A DNA stretch of 64,000 nt, from positions 124,001 to 188,000 of the forward strand of contig CAVUOB010000005.1 of assembly GCA_963743035.1 (NCBI GenBank). Direction: 5' to 3'. The notes beneath the pieces were generated by a model. That model was not told the DNA's origin. It saw nothing but the letters and a program-made list of their open reading frames with translations, and did no database searches. This DNA is from PALSA-911 sp963743035. GTDB lineage: Bacteria; Pseudomonadota; Alphaproteobacteria; Acetobacterales; Acetobacteraceae. Shown one piece after another: positions 44,915-52,376 of the stretch. A program made the position numbers and the translations under genes. Every line of letters starts with the position of its first letter. Within the stretch, counting starts at the first letter, position 1.

Positions 44915-45308
44915 AAGCGCGCGTGATCAGGAAGCCGGCTGTTGCCGCAACGGCCGTTAGGAACGTTCCCCAGCAGAGATCGGCGACGGTCACTATAATC
45001 GGCCAACTTTTCAGAGTCGCCTGGTTCGTCAGGTCATAAGTTGCATACGCAAAAAGCCCGAGAAACGCGCCGTACGATGTGGCTGTCGTCCATCGACCGC
45101 TCGCAAACGCCGGGACGATCGCGAACACGACGATGCCTGCGATATAGATGAGATAGAATAGTGCTGCCGGCGCCAGTCTAAAACCTTCGACCAACATTTC
45201 GCCCATCAGGGGGCGGTAGAGTCGTTGCGCCACGATGGTCAGCCAGATCGCGTCGATCGCGAGAAACACCAATCCTGTCGCGATGTAGGCAATGCCATAG
45301 GTTTGCAA
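44898..45308 (-). CDS. DUF2177 family membrane protein
   Basis: A 136-residue protein with four membrane helices (YIATGLVFLAIDAIWLTIVAQRLYRPLMGEML; LFYLIYIAGIVVFAIVPAF; YGAFLGLFAYATYDLTNQATLKSWP; DLCWGTFLTAVAATAGFLIT), clear hallmarks of DUF2177. Function unknown. The ATYDLTN and W-x-D-L-x-W-G motifs are conserved and may form an active site in the membrane. Its own ECF-type promoter (45369-45340) places it in the same regulon although it faces the other way. Confidence 0.88.
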   Translation of the reverse strand: MQTYGIAYIATGLVFLAIDAIWLTIVAQRLYRPLMGEMLVEGFRLAPAALFYLIYIAGIVVFAIVPAFASGRWTTATSYGAFLGLFAYATYDLTNQATLKSWPIIVTVADLCWGTFLTAVAATAGFLITRAFTSAS

Positions 45309-45339
45309 GTGAGGATCCTTTCAGCGCTTGAAACGACAC

Positions 45340-45369
45340 TAACTACGCCTCGGTTCGCCCATCGGATCA
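45340..45369 (-). promoter_or_regulatory. Putative ECF sigma promoter for the DUF2177 gene
   Basis: On the minus strand TGATCC (45369-45364), 18 bp, TAGTTA (45345-45340), placing the mRNA start about 25 nt before the ATG at 45308. Same -35 and spacing as the other sites of the cluster. Confidence 0.65.
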
Positions 45370-45439
45370 CGCGGAGCTGTTGAGCGTGTGTATCTATGTC
45401 TGCAGTAGGCCTGAGCCTCCGGCATTTGGTCGAGGCATG

Positions 45440-45469
45440 TGATCCGGGTGACCGATGGCTGCGTACCAA
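45440..45469 (+). promoter_or_regulatory. Putative ECF sigma promoter for the DUF2147 gene
   Basis: TGATCC (45440-45445), 18 bp, TACCAA (45464-45469), followed about 40 bp later by the start codon of the DUF2147 gene with CAGGGAG ahead of it. Fourth member of the shared motif set. Confidence 0.65.
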
Positions 45470-45508
45470 GTGAGGATATTCAAACGATACCCTCAGGGAG
45501 CTTGATCC

Positions 45509-45886
45509 ATGATGTGGCGTGCTGTGACGGTCTGTGCAATGTCGATGGCGAGCTGCATCACCGTCGCTGCACAAGAACGGAGCCCCGACGGGGTGTGGAT
45601 GCGTGACGACGGTAATGCTCGCGTGCGAATTGCACCATGCGGAGGAGAACTTTGCGCGACAAATTTATGGATCAAGGACACGAGTAAAGGCGAGGAAGTC
45701 GGCGACCGACTGCTCATGTCGCTCGATCGCAAGTCCGATACGAAGCTTGTAGGAACCGCCTATGATCCTAAACGCGACAGAAGCTATGCCATAACCGTGA
45801 TTGTTGGTCGCAACAGCTTGACCACGCGCGGATGCATCTTGGGCGGATTGCTTTGCCGGGATGTAAATTGGGCACCTGCAAATTGA
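45509..45886 (+). CDS. DUF2147 family exported protein
   Basis: A 125-residue secreted protein. The signal peptide (cleavage likely after TVAAQ) is followed by ERSPDGVWMRDDGNARVRIAPCGGELCATNLWIKD..., which is the DUF2147 pattern (GxW...V.I..C...LCG.I..L). Four cysteines could form two disulphides in the periplasm. Function unknown; family members appear in stress-induced clusters. It has its own ECF-type promoter at 45440-45469. Confidence 0.88.
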   Translation: MMWRAVTVCAMSMASCITVAAQERSPDGVWMRDDGNARVRIAPCGGELCATNLWIKDTSKGEEVGDRLLMSLDRKSDTKLVGTAYDPKRDRSYAITVIVGRNSLTTRGCILGGLLCRDVNWAPAN

Positions 45887-45971
45887 CGTTGGTCAAATCG
45901 ACTTGCCAGCGCATTGTGGCGCACAATGACGTACCGCGGCGTAGCTTTTGTGATCCTTGGAAATATGCCAG

Positions 45972-46190
45972 ATGACGCCTCAGGACATACCTAAACTGAT
46001 CGTGCGCACATCGATGAAGGATCGGGCAGCGTTTGACGAGCCTTATCGCCATACGAGCGCGAAACTTTTTGGCGTGTGCCTGCGTGTTTTAAAGAATCGT
46101 ACCGAGGCTGAGGAGGCGCTGCAGGAGGTTTCCATCAAGATATGGTCAAAGGCCGACCGATTTGCTGTTTCGGAACTCGGTCCGATCTGA
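45972..46190 (+). pseudogene. ECF sigma factor, truncated by IS3
   Basis: The first 70 residues of a second ECF sigma factor: MTPQDIPKLIVRTSMKDRAAFDEPYRHTSAKLFGVCLRVLKNRTEAEEALQEVSIKIWSKADRFAVS, region 2.1-2.3, different from the RpoE at 40264. The stop TGA at 46188-46190 is supplied by the IS3 left end. The promoter-recognition region 4 is missing, as is the anti-sigma gene that normally follows. Not functional as a sigma factor. Confidence 0.85.
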
Positions 46191-46238
46191 ACCGCCCCGG
46201 GTCTCCCGGAGGCCCTAATCCTTGAGAGGATGTGGGCT

Positions 46239-46570
46239 ATGGAAAAGCACAGGTCATCGGCACGATATTCACTGGAGGTCCGTGGCCGAGCGGTCCGAAT
46301 GGTGCTGGAACATGCGGGCGATCACGGCTCGCAGTGGGAAGCGATCAGCTCGATTGCTGCCAAAATCGGCTGCACGGTGGAGACGCTGCGGAAATGGGTA
46401 CGGCAGGGAGAACGTGACCAGGGGATACGACCTGCCTGACCAGTGACGAACGGGACCGGATGAAGGCGCTGGAACGGGAGAACCGCGAACTGCGCCAAGC
46501 CAATGAGATCCTGCGCAAGGCGTCAGCCTATTTTGCGGCGGCGGAGCTCGACCGCCGGTCCAAGACATGA
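46239..46570 (+). pseudogene. IS3-family OrfA, frameshifted
   Basis: IS911-type HTH transposase subunit. The N-terminal HTH is MEKHRSSARYSLEVRGRAVRMVLEHAGDHGSQWEAISSIAAKIGCTVETLRKWVRQGE. The frame stops at 46439 (GIRPA*) because one G seems missing near 46433. In the next frame the leucine-zipper part continues (LTSDERDRMKALERENRELRQANEILRKASAYFAAAELDRR) to 46570. The ATG at 46239 has GAGAGG 9 nt upstream. Confidence 0.82.
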
Positions 46571-46803
46571 TCGCGTTCATTGACGCGCATCGCGAGGTCC
46601 ATGGGGTCGAGCCGATCTGCCGGGTTCTGCCGATCGCCCCATCGACCTATCACGAGCACGCCCGGCGCCGGGTCGTTCCGGATCGTCTCCCTTCCCGCGC
46701 GAAGCGGGATGCCCGGCTTCGGCCGGAGGTCCGGCGGGTCTGGGAGGAGAACTTCCGAGTCTATGGGGTGCGCAAGGTCTGGCGGCAACTCCGCCGCGGC
46801 CCG
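46567..46803 (+). pseudogene. IS3-family OrfB, 3'-truncated
   Basis: The first approximately 79 codons of an IS3 OrfB: MIAFIDAHREVHGVEPICRVLPIAPSTYHEHARRR...VRRVWEENFRVYGVRKVWRQLRR. Its ATG overlaps the orfA stop (ATGA). The integrase core with its DDE residues is missing. Sequence after about 46800 belongs to an unrelated gene on the other strand. Confidence 0.85.
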
Positions 46804-47088
46804 ATGCCGTTGCTTCAACCTCGTGCCGGCATGAAAGCCGACCACCCCGACGATCGCGAGGCGCTCACCCGCGTCGCCGGTGAAAGCCCCCAGAATGACA
46901 TCGGGCGGCGTGTCTGGGATGCGCGCGGCGAAATCGGCTTCCGTCAGCGCGGCCTCTTCCTCGTAGGACGAGGTGAACGCGTCGGGATGGAGGCGCAAGC
47001 CTTCCAGCCGTATCTCGCGAAAGAGCGCCGCCTCCGGGGATCGCAACGGGCGGATGAGAACCCCGGCCGGGCCGGCGCGCTGCGGCAT
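46804..47088 (-). pseudogene. GNAT acetyltransferase, 3' end lost to IS3
   Basis: The first half of a GNAT N-acetyltransferase: VLIRPLRSPEAALFREIRLEGLRLHPDAFTSSYEEEAAL...RIPDTPPDVILGAFTGDAGERLAIVGVVGFHAGTRLKQRH. The acetyl-CoA-binding motif (R/Q-x-x-G-x-G/A) that should follow is absent because the IS3 fragment begins. The open frame runs on into IS3 DNA with unrelated sequence. Confidence 0.8.
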
Positions 47089-47097
47089 GCGGGCAGC

Positions 47098-47550
47098 CTA
47101 GCCCGAACCACGCCGCGTCGCGTGCGGTGCCAGCCAGCCCATGCTCGCCTCCGGCTCGGCATCCGTGCTCGGCAGATAGGGCTTGATGTCCAGCAGCGGC
47201 GTGCCGTCCATGCAGTCGAGGTAACGGACTTTCAGACCGTCCTCGCCATCGAACCCGTCGAACGCCACCACGGACAACCCGATCGGGTTCGGCCGCCATG
47301 GCGCGCGGGTGGCGAACACGCCGCGTGTCTGCTCGTCGAACGGCGGCCTGAATTCCAGCATCGGCCCCTTCGTCCGGTCCATCCAGTAGAGCAGGATCAG
47401 ATGTGAGAAGCCGTCCAGGCTGCGCAATCCCGGCAAATATTCGGGAAACACGCGGGCGATGCAGACCGGCGCCGGATCGAGCTGGCGGCCATTGCGCGGG
47501 CAGTCCGCGAGCGTGGCGAACGGCGTGGAGATCACGCCGATCGGCCGCAT
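47098..47550 (-). CDS. trmO: tRNA (N6-threonylcarbamoyladenosine-37-N6)-methyltransferase TrmO
   Basis: About 150 residues of the TsaA/TrmO family. MRPIGVISTPFATLADCPRNGRQ is the N-terminal motif; then DGFSHLILLYWMDR and the VFATRAPWRPNPIGLSVVAFDGF core, with the conserved R-x-P-x-R-P-N-P-I-G; then DCMDGTPLLDIKPYLP. TrmO uses SAM to methylate t6A37 in tRNA. ATG 47550 has GAGG 8 nt upstream; ATG 47568 would overlap the ADH gene. Confidence 0.9.
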   Translation of the reverse strand: MRPIGVISTPFATLADCPRNGRQLDPAPVCIARVFPEYLPGLRSLDGFSHLILLYWMDRTKGPMLEFRPPFDEQTRGVFATRAPWRPNPIGLSVVAFDGFDGEDGLKVRYLDCMDGTPLLDIKPYLPSTDAEPEASMGWLAPHATRRGSG

Positions 47551-47560
47551 CGCCAGCGCC

Positions 47561-48691
47561 TCAGGCATGCGGTTGCAGGATCTGGCGCAGCACCGTGCCT
47601 TCGGCAAGATTGTCGAAACCGGCGTTGATCTCGTCGAACGTAATGAAACCGCTGCGCAGCTTCTGCACCGGCAGCTTGCCGCGCTTGTACAGGCCGATGA
47701 AGCGGGGAATGTCCCGCTTGGGCACGCAGCTTCCCATGTAGCTGCCGCGGATGCTCTTTTCCTCGCTGACCAGGGCACTGTGCAGGTAGGAGAAGGTGCT
47801 GGTCGAGGACGGCAGGCCGGCGCTGACCACCATGCCGCCGCGGGCGGTGATGGCGTAGGCCAGGTTCATCGCCGGGATGGCGCCGGCGGTCTCGATGACG
47901 TAGTCCAGCCCGCCGCCGGTGGCTTCCTTGATCGCCTCCGCAGCACCTGGCGCACCGGCCAGGAAGCAGTCGGTGGCGCCGAGCTCGCGCGCCAGTTCGA
48001 GCTTCTGCGGGCTGAGATCGACCGCGACGATGCGCTCGGCGCCGGCGACCACGCCGCCCATCAGCGCGCACATGCCGACGCCGCCGAGGCCGACCACGGC
48101 CATCTGCCCGCCTGGTGGAACCTCTGCGGTGTTCAGCACCGCGCCGACGCCGGTGACCACGGCGCAGCCGAACACCGCCGCGTCCTCCAGCTTCACGTCC
48201 TGGGGGATCGTGATCAGCGCGTTTTCCGACACCACGGCATATTGCGCGAATACCGATAGGCCGCTGTAGTGGTTCAGGTCCTCCCCGCCGATATGCAGCC
48301 GCCGCGCGCCGGAGACCAGCGTGCCGTCGCTGCGCGAGGCGAAGGCGCTGGTGCACAGATTGGGCCGGGCGTTGGAGCAGTAGCGGCAATCGCCGCAGCT
48401 GGAGACGAACACGCTGATCACGTGATCGCCGGGCTTGAACGCGGTCACGCCGGGTCCGACCGCCTCGACGATGCCGGCCGCCTCATGGCCGGGAATGGTC
48501 GGCAGCTTGCGCGGACGCAAATTCTCGATCGTCGACAGGTCCGAATGGCAGAGGCCGGCGCCGATGATCTTGTAGAGCACCTCCCCGGGGCCGGGCGGAT
48601 CCAGCTCCACCTCCTCGACCGATAGCGGGCGGCTGTCGGCATACGGGCGGGGCAGGCCCTGCACGCGCAGGATCGCGGCTTGCATCTTCAT
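47561..48691 (-). CDS. Zinc-dependent alcohol dehydrogenase (class III-like)
   Basis: A 376-residue medium-chain dehydrogenase. The catalytic-zinc part is GAGLCHSDLSTIENLRPRKLPTIPGHEAAG; the structural zinc set is CGDCRYCSNARPNLC; the Rossmann motif is VVGLGGVGMCALMGG, followed by an Asp (VAVDLS) for NAD. This layout fits class III/AdhC-like enzymes acting on alcohols or aldehydes. It overlaps the pncA-like gene stop (ATGA), so both share an operon with trmO behind. Confidence 0.92.
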   Translation of the reverse strand: MKMQAAILRVQGLPRPYADSRPLSVEEVELDPPGPGEVLYKIIGAGLCHSDLSTIENLRPRKLPTIPGHEAAGIVEAVGPGVTAFKPGDHVISVFVSSCGDCRYCSNARPNLCTSAFASRSDGTLVSGARRLHIGGEDLNHYSGLSVFAQYAVVSENALITIPQDVKLEDAAVFGCAVVTGVGAVLNTAEVPPGGQMAVVGLGGVGMCALMGGVVAGAERIVAVDLSPQKLELARELGATDCFLAGAPGAAEAIKEATGGGLDYVIETAGAIPAMNLAYAITARGGMVVSAGLPSSTSTFSYLHSALVSEEKSIRGSYMGSCVPKRDIPRFIGLYKRGKLPVQKLRSGFITFDEINAGFDNLAEGTVLRQILQPHA

Positions 48692-49359
48692 ATCGTGGTC
48701 ATCCCCTCGAGGTCGTTGCTGGCAAGGTAGCGTGCCCCCAGCTTGAGCAGCCTGTCGCGGGTCTCGTCAATGGTGGTTCGGCCGGCGTCGGTTGGAATGC
48801 CGATGCCGCGGCAGGCATCGGCGATCACGAACACCTCGTAGCCGAGGGCGATGGCGTCCTCGGCCGACCAGCCGACGCAGAAATCGGTGGCGAGCCCGGC
48901 CAGGAAAAGGCGGCGGAAGCCGCGCTGGCGCAGCCAGCCGTCCAACCCCGTCGCGGTGTGCCGGTCGTTCTCGAAAAACGTCGAATAGCTGTCGATCGCG
49001 GGATCGGTGCCCTTGCGGATGATCACCTCCACCTTGGCCTGATCGATCGCCGGATGGATCGCCGCATTGGCCGAGCCCTGCAGCGCATGGTCCGGCCACA
49101 GCATCTGCGGCCCGTAGCCCATCCGGATCGTGTCATACGCCGCGTGGCCGGGATGGGCGCTGGCGAAGGAGGAATGGCCGGGCGGATGCCAGTCCTGGGT
49201 GGCGAAGGCGTGGTCGAAGCAGCGCGCCAGAAGGGCGTTGATCACCGGCACCACCGCATCGCCATCGGCCACCGCCAGCTCGCCGCCCGGCATGAAGGTG
49301 GGCTGCACGTCCACCAGGCCCAGGATGTCCGTGCGCCTGTCGATCGCGATCCGCTCCAC
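48688..49359 (-). CDS. pncA: Nicotinamidase-like cysteine hydrolase
   Basis: A 223-residue isochorismatase-fold hydrolase with the triad D17 (LVDVQPTF), K116 (IIRKGTDP) and C161 (ATDFCVGW). The metal site is provided by D56 and H58 (TQDWHPPGHSSF) and H91 (WPDHALQGS). These features match nicotinamidase PncA, which turns nicotinamide into nicotinate in NAD salvage. Context (ADH, TRAP transporter) does not point to NAD salvage, so another amide substrate is possible. Confidence 0.87.
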   Translation of the reverse strand: MERIAIDRRTDILGLVDVQPTFMPGGELAVADGDAVVPVINALLARCFDHAFATQDWHPPGHSSFASAHPGHAAYDTIRMGYGPQMLWPDHALQGSANAAIHPAIDQAKVEVIIRKGTDPAIDSYSTFFENDRHTATGLDGWLRQRGFRRLFLAGLATDFCVGWSAEDAIALGYEVFVIADACRGIGIPTDAGRTTIDETRDRLLKLGARYLASNDLEGMTTI

Positions 49360-49367
49360 CTATCCCC

Positions 49368-50669
49368 CTATTTCGGCATATGCTCCGGCAGCCATAGCGC
49401 GATATCGGGCCAGATCGCCAGCATCAGCAGCAGCACGAACATGATGATGTGGAACGGGATCGTGCCCATCACCACCTGGCCGAGCTCGCCGTTCCAGATG
49501 CTCTGGATCACGAACAGGTTGATCCCGATCGGCGGCGAGATCTGCCCGAGCTCGATGAACATCACCAGGATGATGCCGAACCACACGGGATCGAAGCCGT
49601 ATTGCAGCAGCACCGGGAACAGCAGCGGCACGGTGATGACGATCATGCCCAGGCTTTCCACCAGACAGCCGAGCACGGTGTAGAGCACGAACAGCGCGAT
49701 GAAGAAGCCGGTGCGCGACAAATGCAGCCCGACCAGGAAGCCGGTCACGCTTTCGCCCACGCCCGAGAGGCTGATGGCGTAGGAGAACACATAGGCCGCG
49801 TAGATGATGAACAGGATATTGCCCACGGTCTTGACCGCGCGCTGCAGCGCCGCGTTCAGCAGCGACAGCTTCAGCTCGCCGAACACCGCGCACAGCACGA
49901 TCACGAGCACGCAGCCGCAGGCCGCGGCCTCGGCCGGGGTCATCAGCCCGGCATAGATGGAGCCGAGGATGCCCAGGATCAGGAACATGAACGGCAGCAC
50001 GTCCAGCAGCGCCGTCGCCAGCTGGCCCACCGAGCGCGCACCGGCTTCCTTCGGCGCCAGATGCGGCGAGAAATAGCAGCGGATCGCGATGTAGAGCATG
50101 AACATCGCGGTCAGGATCAGGCCGGGAAACACGCCGGCCATGAACAGCTTGGCGACCGAAACCTCGGTGAAGCTGCTGTAGACGATCATCGCCAGGCTCG
50201 GCGGGAACAGGATGCCGAGCGTGCCGCCGGCGGCAAGCGACCCGGCTGCCATCGGGCGGTTGTACTGGCGTTCCAGCAATTGCGGCAGCGCCACGCTGCC
50301 GATCGAGGCGGCGGTGGCGACCGAGGAGCCGCTGATGGCGGCGAACAGGGCGCAGCCGGCGATGTTGGTCTGCAGCAATCCGCCGGGGATCGGCGCCACC
50401 AGCGTCGCCAGGCCGCGATAGATCCGCAAGGTCAGGCCGCTGCCTTGCATGATCTCCGCCATGAAGATGAACAAGGGGATGGCGGTGAGGGTGAAGCTGT
50501 CCAGGCTGCCCCAGGACACCAGGCCGAGGCCTTTCATCGCCGGCAGGCCGCCTTGCAGCAGCAGATAGAAGATGCCCGGCAAGGTGATCGCGAAGGGGAT
50601 CGACATCCCCGCGCCCAGCAGCGCCAGGAACACCACGAAGGCCAGGATGATCATCACTTCCGGGCTCAT
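49368..50669 (-). CDS. dctM: TRAP transporter large permease DctM
   Basis: A 433-residue 12-13-span permease. The N-terminus MSPEVMIILAFVVFLALLGAGMSIPFAI and the motifs FTLTAIPLFIFMAEIMQGSGL, ATAASIGSVALPQL and LGQISPPIGINLFVIQSIW are DctM landmarks. It moves organic acids using a sodium gradient. The ATG at 50669 overlaps the dctQ stop (ATGA). Last in the dctP-dctQ-dctM order. Confidence 0.94.
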   Translation of the reverse strand: MSPEVMIILAFVVFLALLGAGMSIPFAITLPGIFYLLLQGGLPAMKGLGLVSWGSLDSFTLTAIPLFIFMAEIMQGSGLTLRIYRGLATLVAPIPGGLLQTNIAGCALFAAISGSSVATAASIGSVALPQLLERQYNRPMAAGSLAAGGTLGILFPPSLAMIVYSSFTEVSVAKLFMAGVFPGLILTAMFMLYIAIRCYFSPHLAPKEAGARSVGQLATALLDVLPFMFLILGILGSIYAGLMTPAEAAACGCVLVIVLCAVFGELKLSLLNAALQRAVKTVGNILFIIYAAYVFSYAISLSGVGESVTGFLVGLHLSRTGFFIALFVLYTVLGCLVESLGMIVITVPLLFPVLLQYGFDPVWFGIILVMFIELGQISPPIGINLFVIQSIWNGELGQVVMGTIPFHIIMFVLLLMLAIWPDIALWLPEHMPK

Positions 50670-51220
50670 GGCCGCGCGCCTCCGGCCCGTTCGTAGCGGT
50701 ACCAGGCGATATCGCGCCGCATCGCCTTGAACAGCGCCCAGCAGACCGCGGCGCAGCCGATCGGCATGAACAGGCGCGGGATCCATAGCGGCGTGGCCAG
50801 GATGGTCGGCGCCACCTCATCATAGTCATAGGAATTGCCGACCAGGCGGGCGGTCTGCCACAGCACGATCAGCATGGCCGCGAAGCACAGCGCATCGAAC
50901 ACGAACCGCGAAATCGCGCGGGCCCAGCCGGGGATGCGGGCCTGCAGGAATTCGACGCGGTGATACACGTCACCGGTCTCGCAGACCGACAGGCTGAGGA
51001 AGGTGATGATCACCACCAGATAGCCGCCGATCTCGTCGCTGATGCCAAAGCTGAAGCCGAACACGCTGCGCGCCGTCACTTCCGAGGCGGTGATGACGAT
51101 CAGCGTCACCATGCAGATCTGGCACGCCCAGAGGCAGAGTTTTTCGGCGATGCCCTCGCGCACGCGCAGATGCGCCGGCGGCCCCAGGCCATGACCGGGC
51201 AGCGACAGGTTCTCGGTCAT
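50666..51220 (-). CDS. dctQ: TRAP transporter small permease DctQ
   Basis: A 184-residue four-helix protein. It has the DctQ core LWACQICMVTLIVITASEVTARSVFGFSFGISDEIGGYLVVIITFLSLSVCE and VEFLQARIPGWARAISRFVFDALCFAAMLIVLW. It stabilises DctM and completes the membrane part of the TRAP importer. It lies 8 bp after dctP and overlaps dctM. Confidence 0.93.
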   Translation of the reverse strand: MTENLSLPGHGLGPPAHLRVREGIAEKLCLWACQICMVTLIVITASEVTARSVFGFSFGISDEIGGYLVVIITFLSLSVCETGDVYHRVEFLQARIPGWARAISRFVFDALCFAAMLIVLWQTARLVGNSYDYDEVAPTILATPLWIPRLFMPIGCAAVCWALFKAMRRDIAWYRYERAGGARP

Positions 51221-51228
51221 CCTCCCGC

Positions 51229-52221
51229 CTACCGCCCGAGTGCGGCGCGCACCGCGGCCAGGCCGGCAACGCCGTCGGGGCCGTGCGCGCGGGCCCAGTC
51301 TTCCCAGAAGCCGGTCATGCGCTTGGTTGCTTCTGTAACGTCCGGGGCGGCGGGGGGCGTGACCACCATGCCGCCATCGGCCATCTTCTGCGTCAGATTG
51401 GCTTCCTCGGCCTGCATGTCGGCGATGAAGCCCGGCATGCTTTCGGCCACCACCCTGCGCACGGTGGCCTGCACATCCGCGGGCAACGCCTCGAAGGCCG
51501 CCTTGTTGACGATGATGTAGGAGTTCACATAATTCACGCCGATCCGGTAATTATATTTCAGCAGATCCTTCCACGGATACCCGGCGCCGGCGCTGGCGGT
51601 GAAGACGCCGTCGACGACGCCGCGATCGAGTGCCGCCGGCACTTCCGGCGTGCCCATGGTGATCGGCACGCCGCCGAAGCGCTTCACGAACTCGCCCTGC
51701 TCGGGCGAGGTGACGCGCATCTTCAGGCCCTTCAGGTCGTCGAGCGAAGTCAGCTTCTTGCGCGCGAACGGAACCTGCACCGGATAGACATAGCCGCCGA
51801 GCAGGACGATGCCGCGCTTGGCGTAGCCCGCTTCCATGTAGCGACCGATGATCGGCGCGATCTTGGCATATTCCTCCTGCGAGGAGATCAGGAAGGGCAG
51901 GCGCGACAGGTCGCCGAGCGGGACGGAGCCGGCGAAGAACCCGTCATCGGCCATCTGGACCACGCCATCGCCGACCGCCTGGGTGATGGTGGTGACGTTG
52001 ATCTGCAACGATCCACCCAGATGCAGCCGGATCTGCAGCGCATGGTTGGTCTCGGCGTCGATCCGGTCGACCATCTTCTGGGTGTCGCGCACCGAGGGAA
52101 TGCTGGCGACCGCGTTGTAGACATACATGTCCCAGGTGACGGCCCAGGCGGAGGGCGAAGCCAGGACAAGGCAGGCGCAGGCGGCCAACAGGCCGGCCCG
52201 CAGGCGTGAACCGCGCAGCAT
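51229..52221 (-). CDS. dctP: TRAP transporter substrate-binding protein DctP
   Basis: A 330-residue periplasmic binding protein of the DctP family. Signal peptide to SAWA; then TWDMYVYNAVASIPSVRDTQKMVDRIDAET, then LKGLKMRVTSPEQGEFVKRFGGVPITMGTPEVPAALDRGVVDGVFTAS, with the conserved Arg (KMRV) that binds the carboxylate. The ligand is an organic acid; which one is not evident. First gene of the three-gene TRAP operon, divergent from an epimerase gene. Confidence 0.93.
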   Translation of the reverse strand: MLRGSRLRAGLLAACACLVLASPSAWAVTWDMYVYNAVASIPSVRDTQKMVDRIDAETNHALQIRLHLGGSLQINVTTITQAVGDGVVQMADDGFFAGSVPLGDLSRLPFLISSQEEYAKIAPIIGRYMEAGYAKRGIVLLGGYVYPVQVPFARKKLTSLDDLKGLKMRVTSPEQGEFVKRFGGVPITMGTPEVPAALDRGVVDGVFTASAGAGYPWKDLLKYNYRIGVNYVNSYIIVNKAAFEALPADVQATVRRVVAESMPGFIADMQAEEANLTQKMADGGMVVTPPAAPDVTEATKRMTGFWEDWARAHGPDGVAGLAAVRAALGR

Positions 52222-52376
52222 CGATCGTTTCCTTCCCGGACGCGCCTGTGGCGGCGCTGATTTATCCGATCAATTTGCCGCCAGATCGGCTGGACGTGTC
52301 AAGGCAGGGGCGTGGCTTGCGCCGGCCCGCCGATCCCGGCCAGCATGGGGCCAACAATAGGACGGCGAGGAATTCC

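Larger units (their letters stand above)
46188..46803 (+). mobile_element. Truncated IS3-family element
   Basis: The left end begins TGAACCGCCCCGGG at 46188, a typical IS3-family terminus. It is followed by orfA (frameshifted) and the beginning of orfB. The element ends abruptly near 46795-46808, where a GNAT gene remnant starts on the other strand; the right end and most of orfB are gone. Confidence 0.85.

Noticed and set aside
45887..45971. ECF-type promoter ahead of the truncated sigma gene
   Set aside because: TGATCC occurs at 45949 but an 18-bp spacer leads to ACGCCT inside the gene, so the pattern fails.
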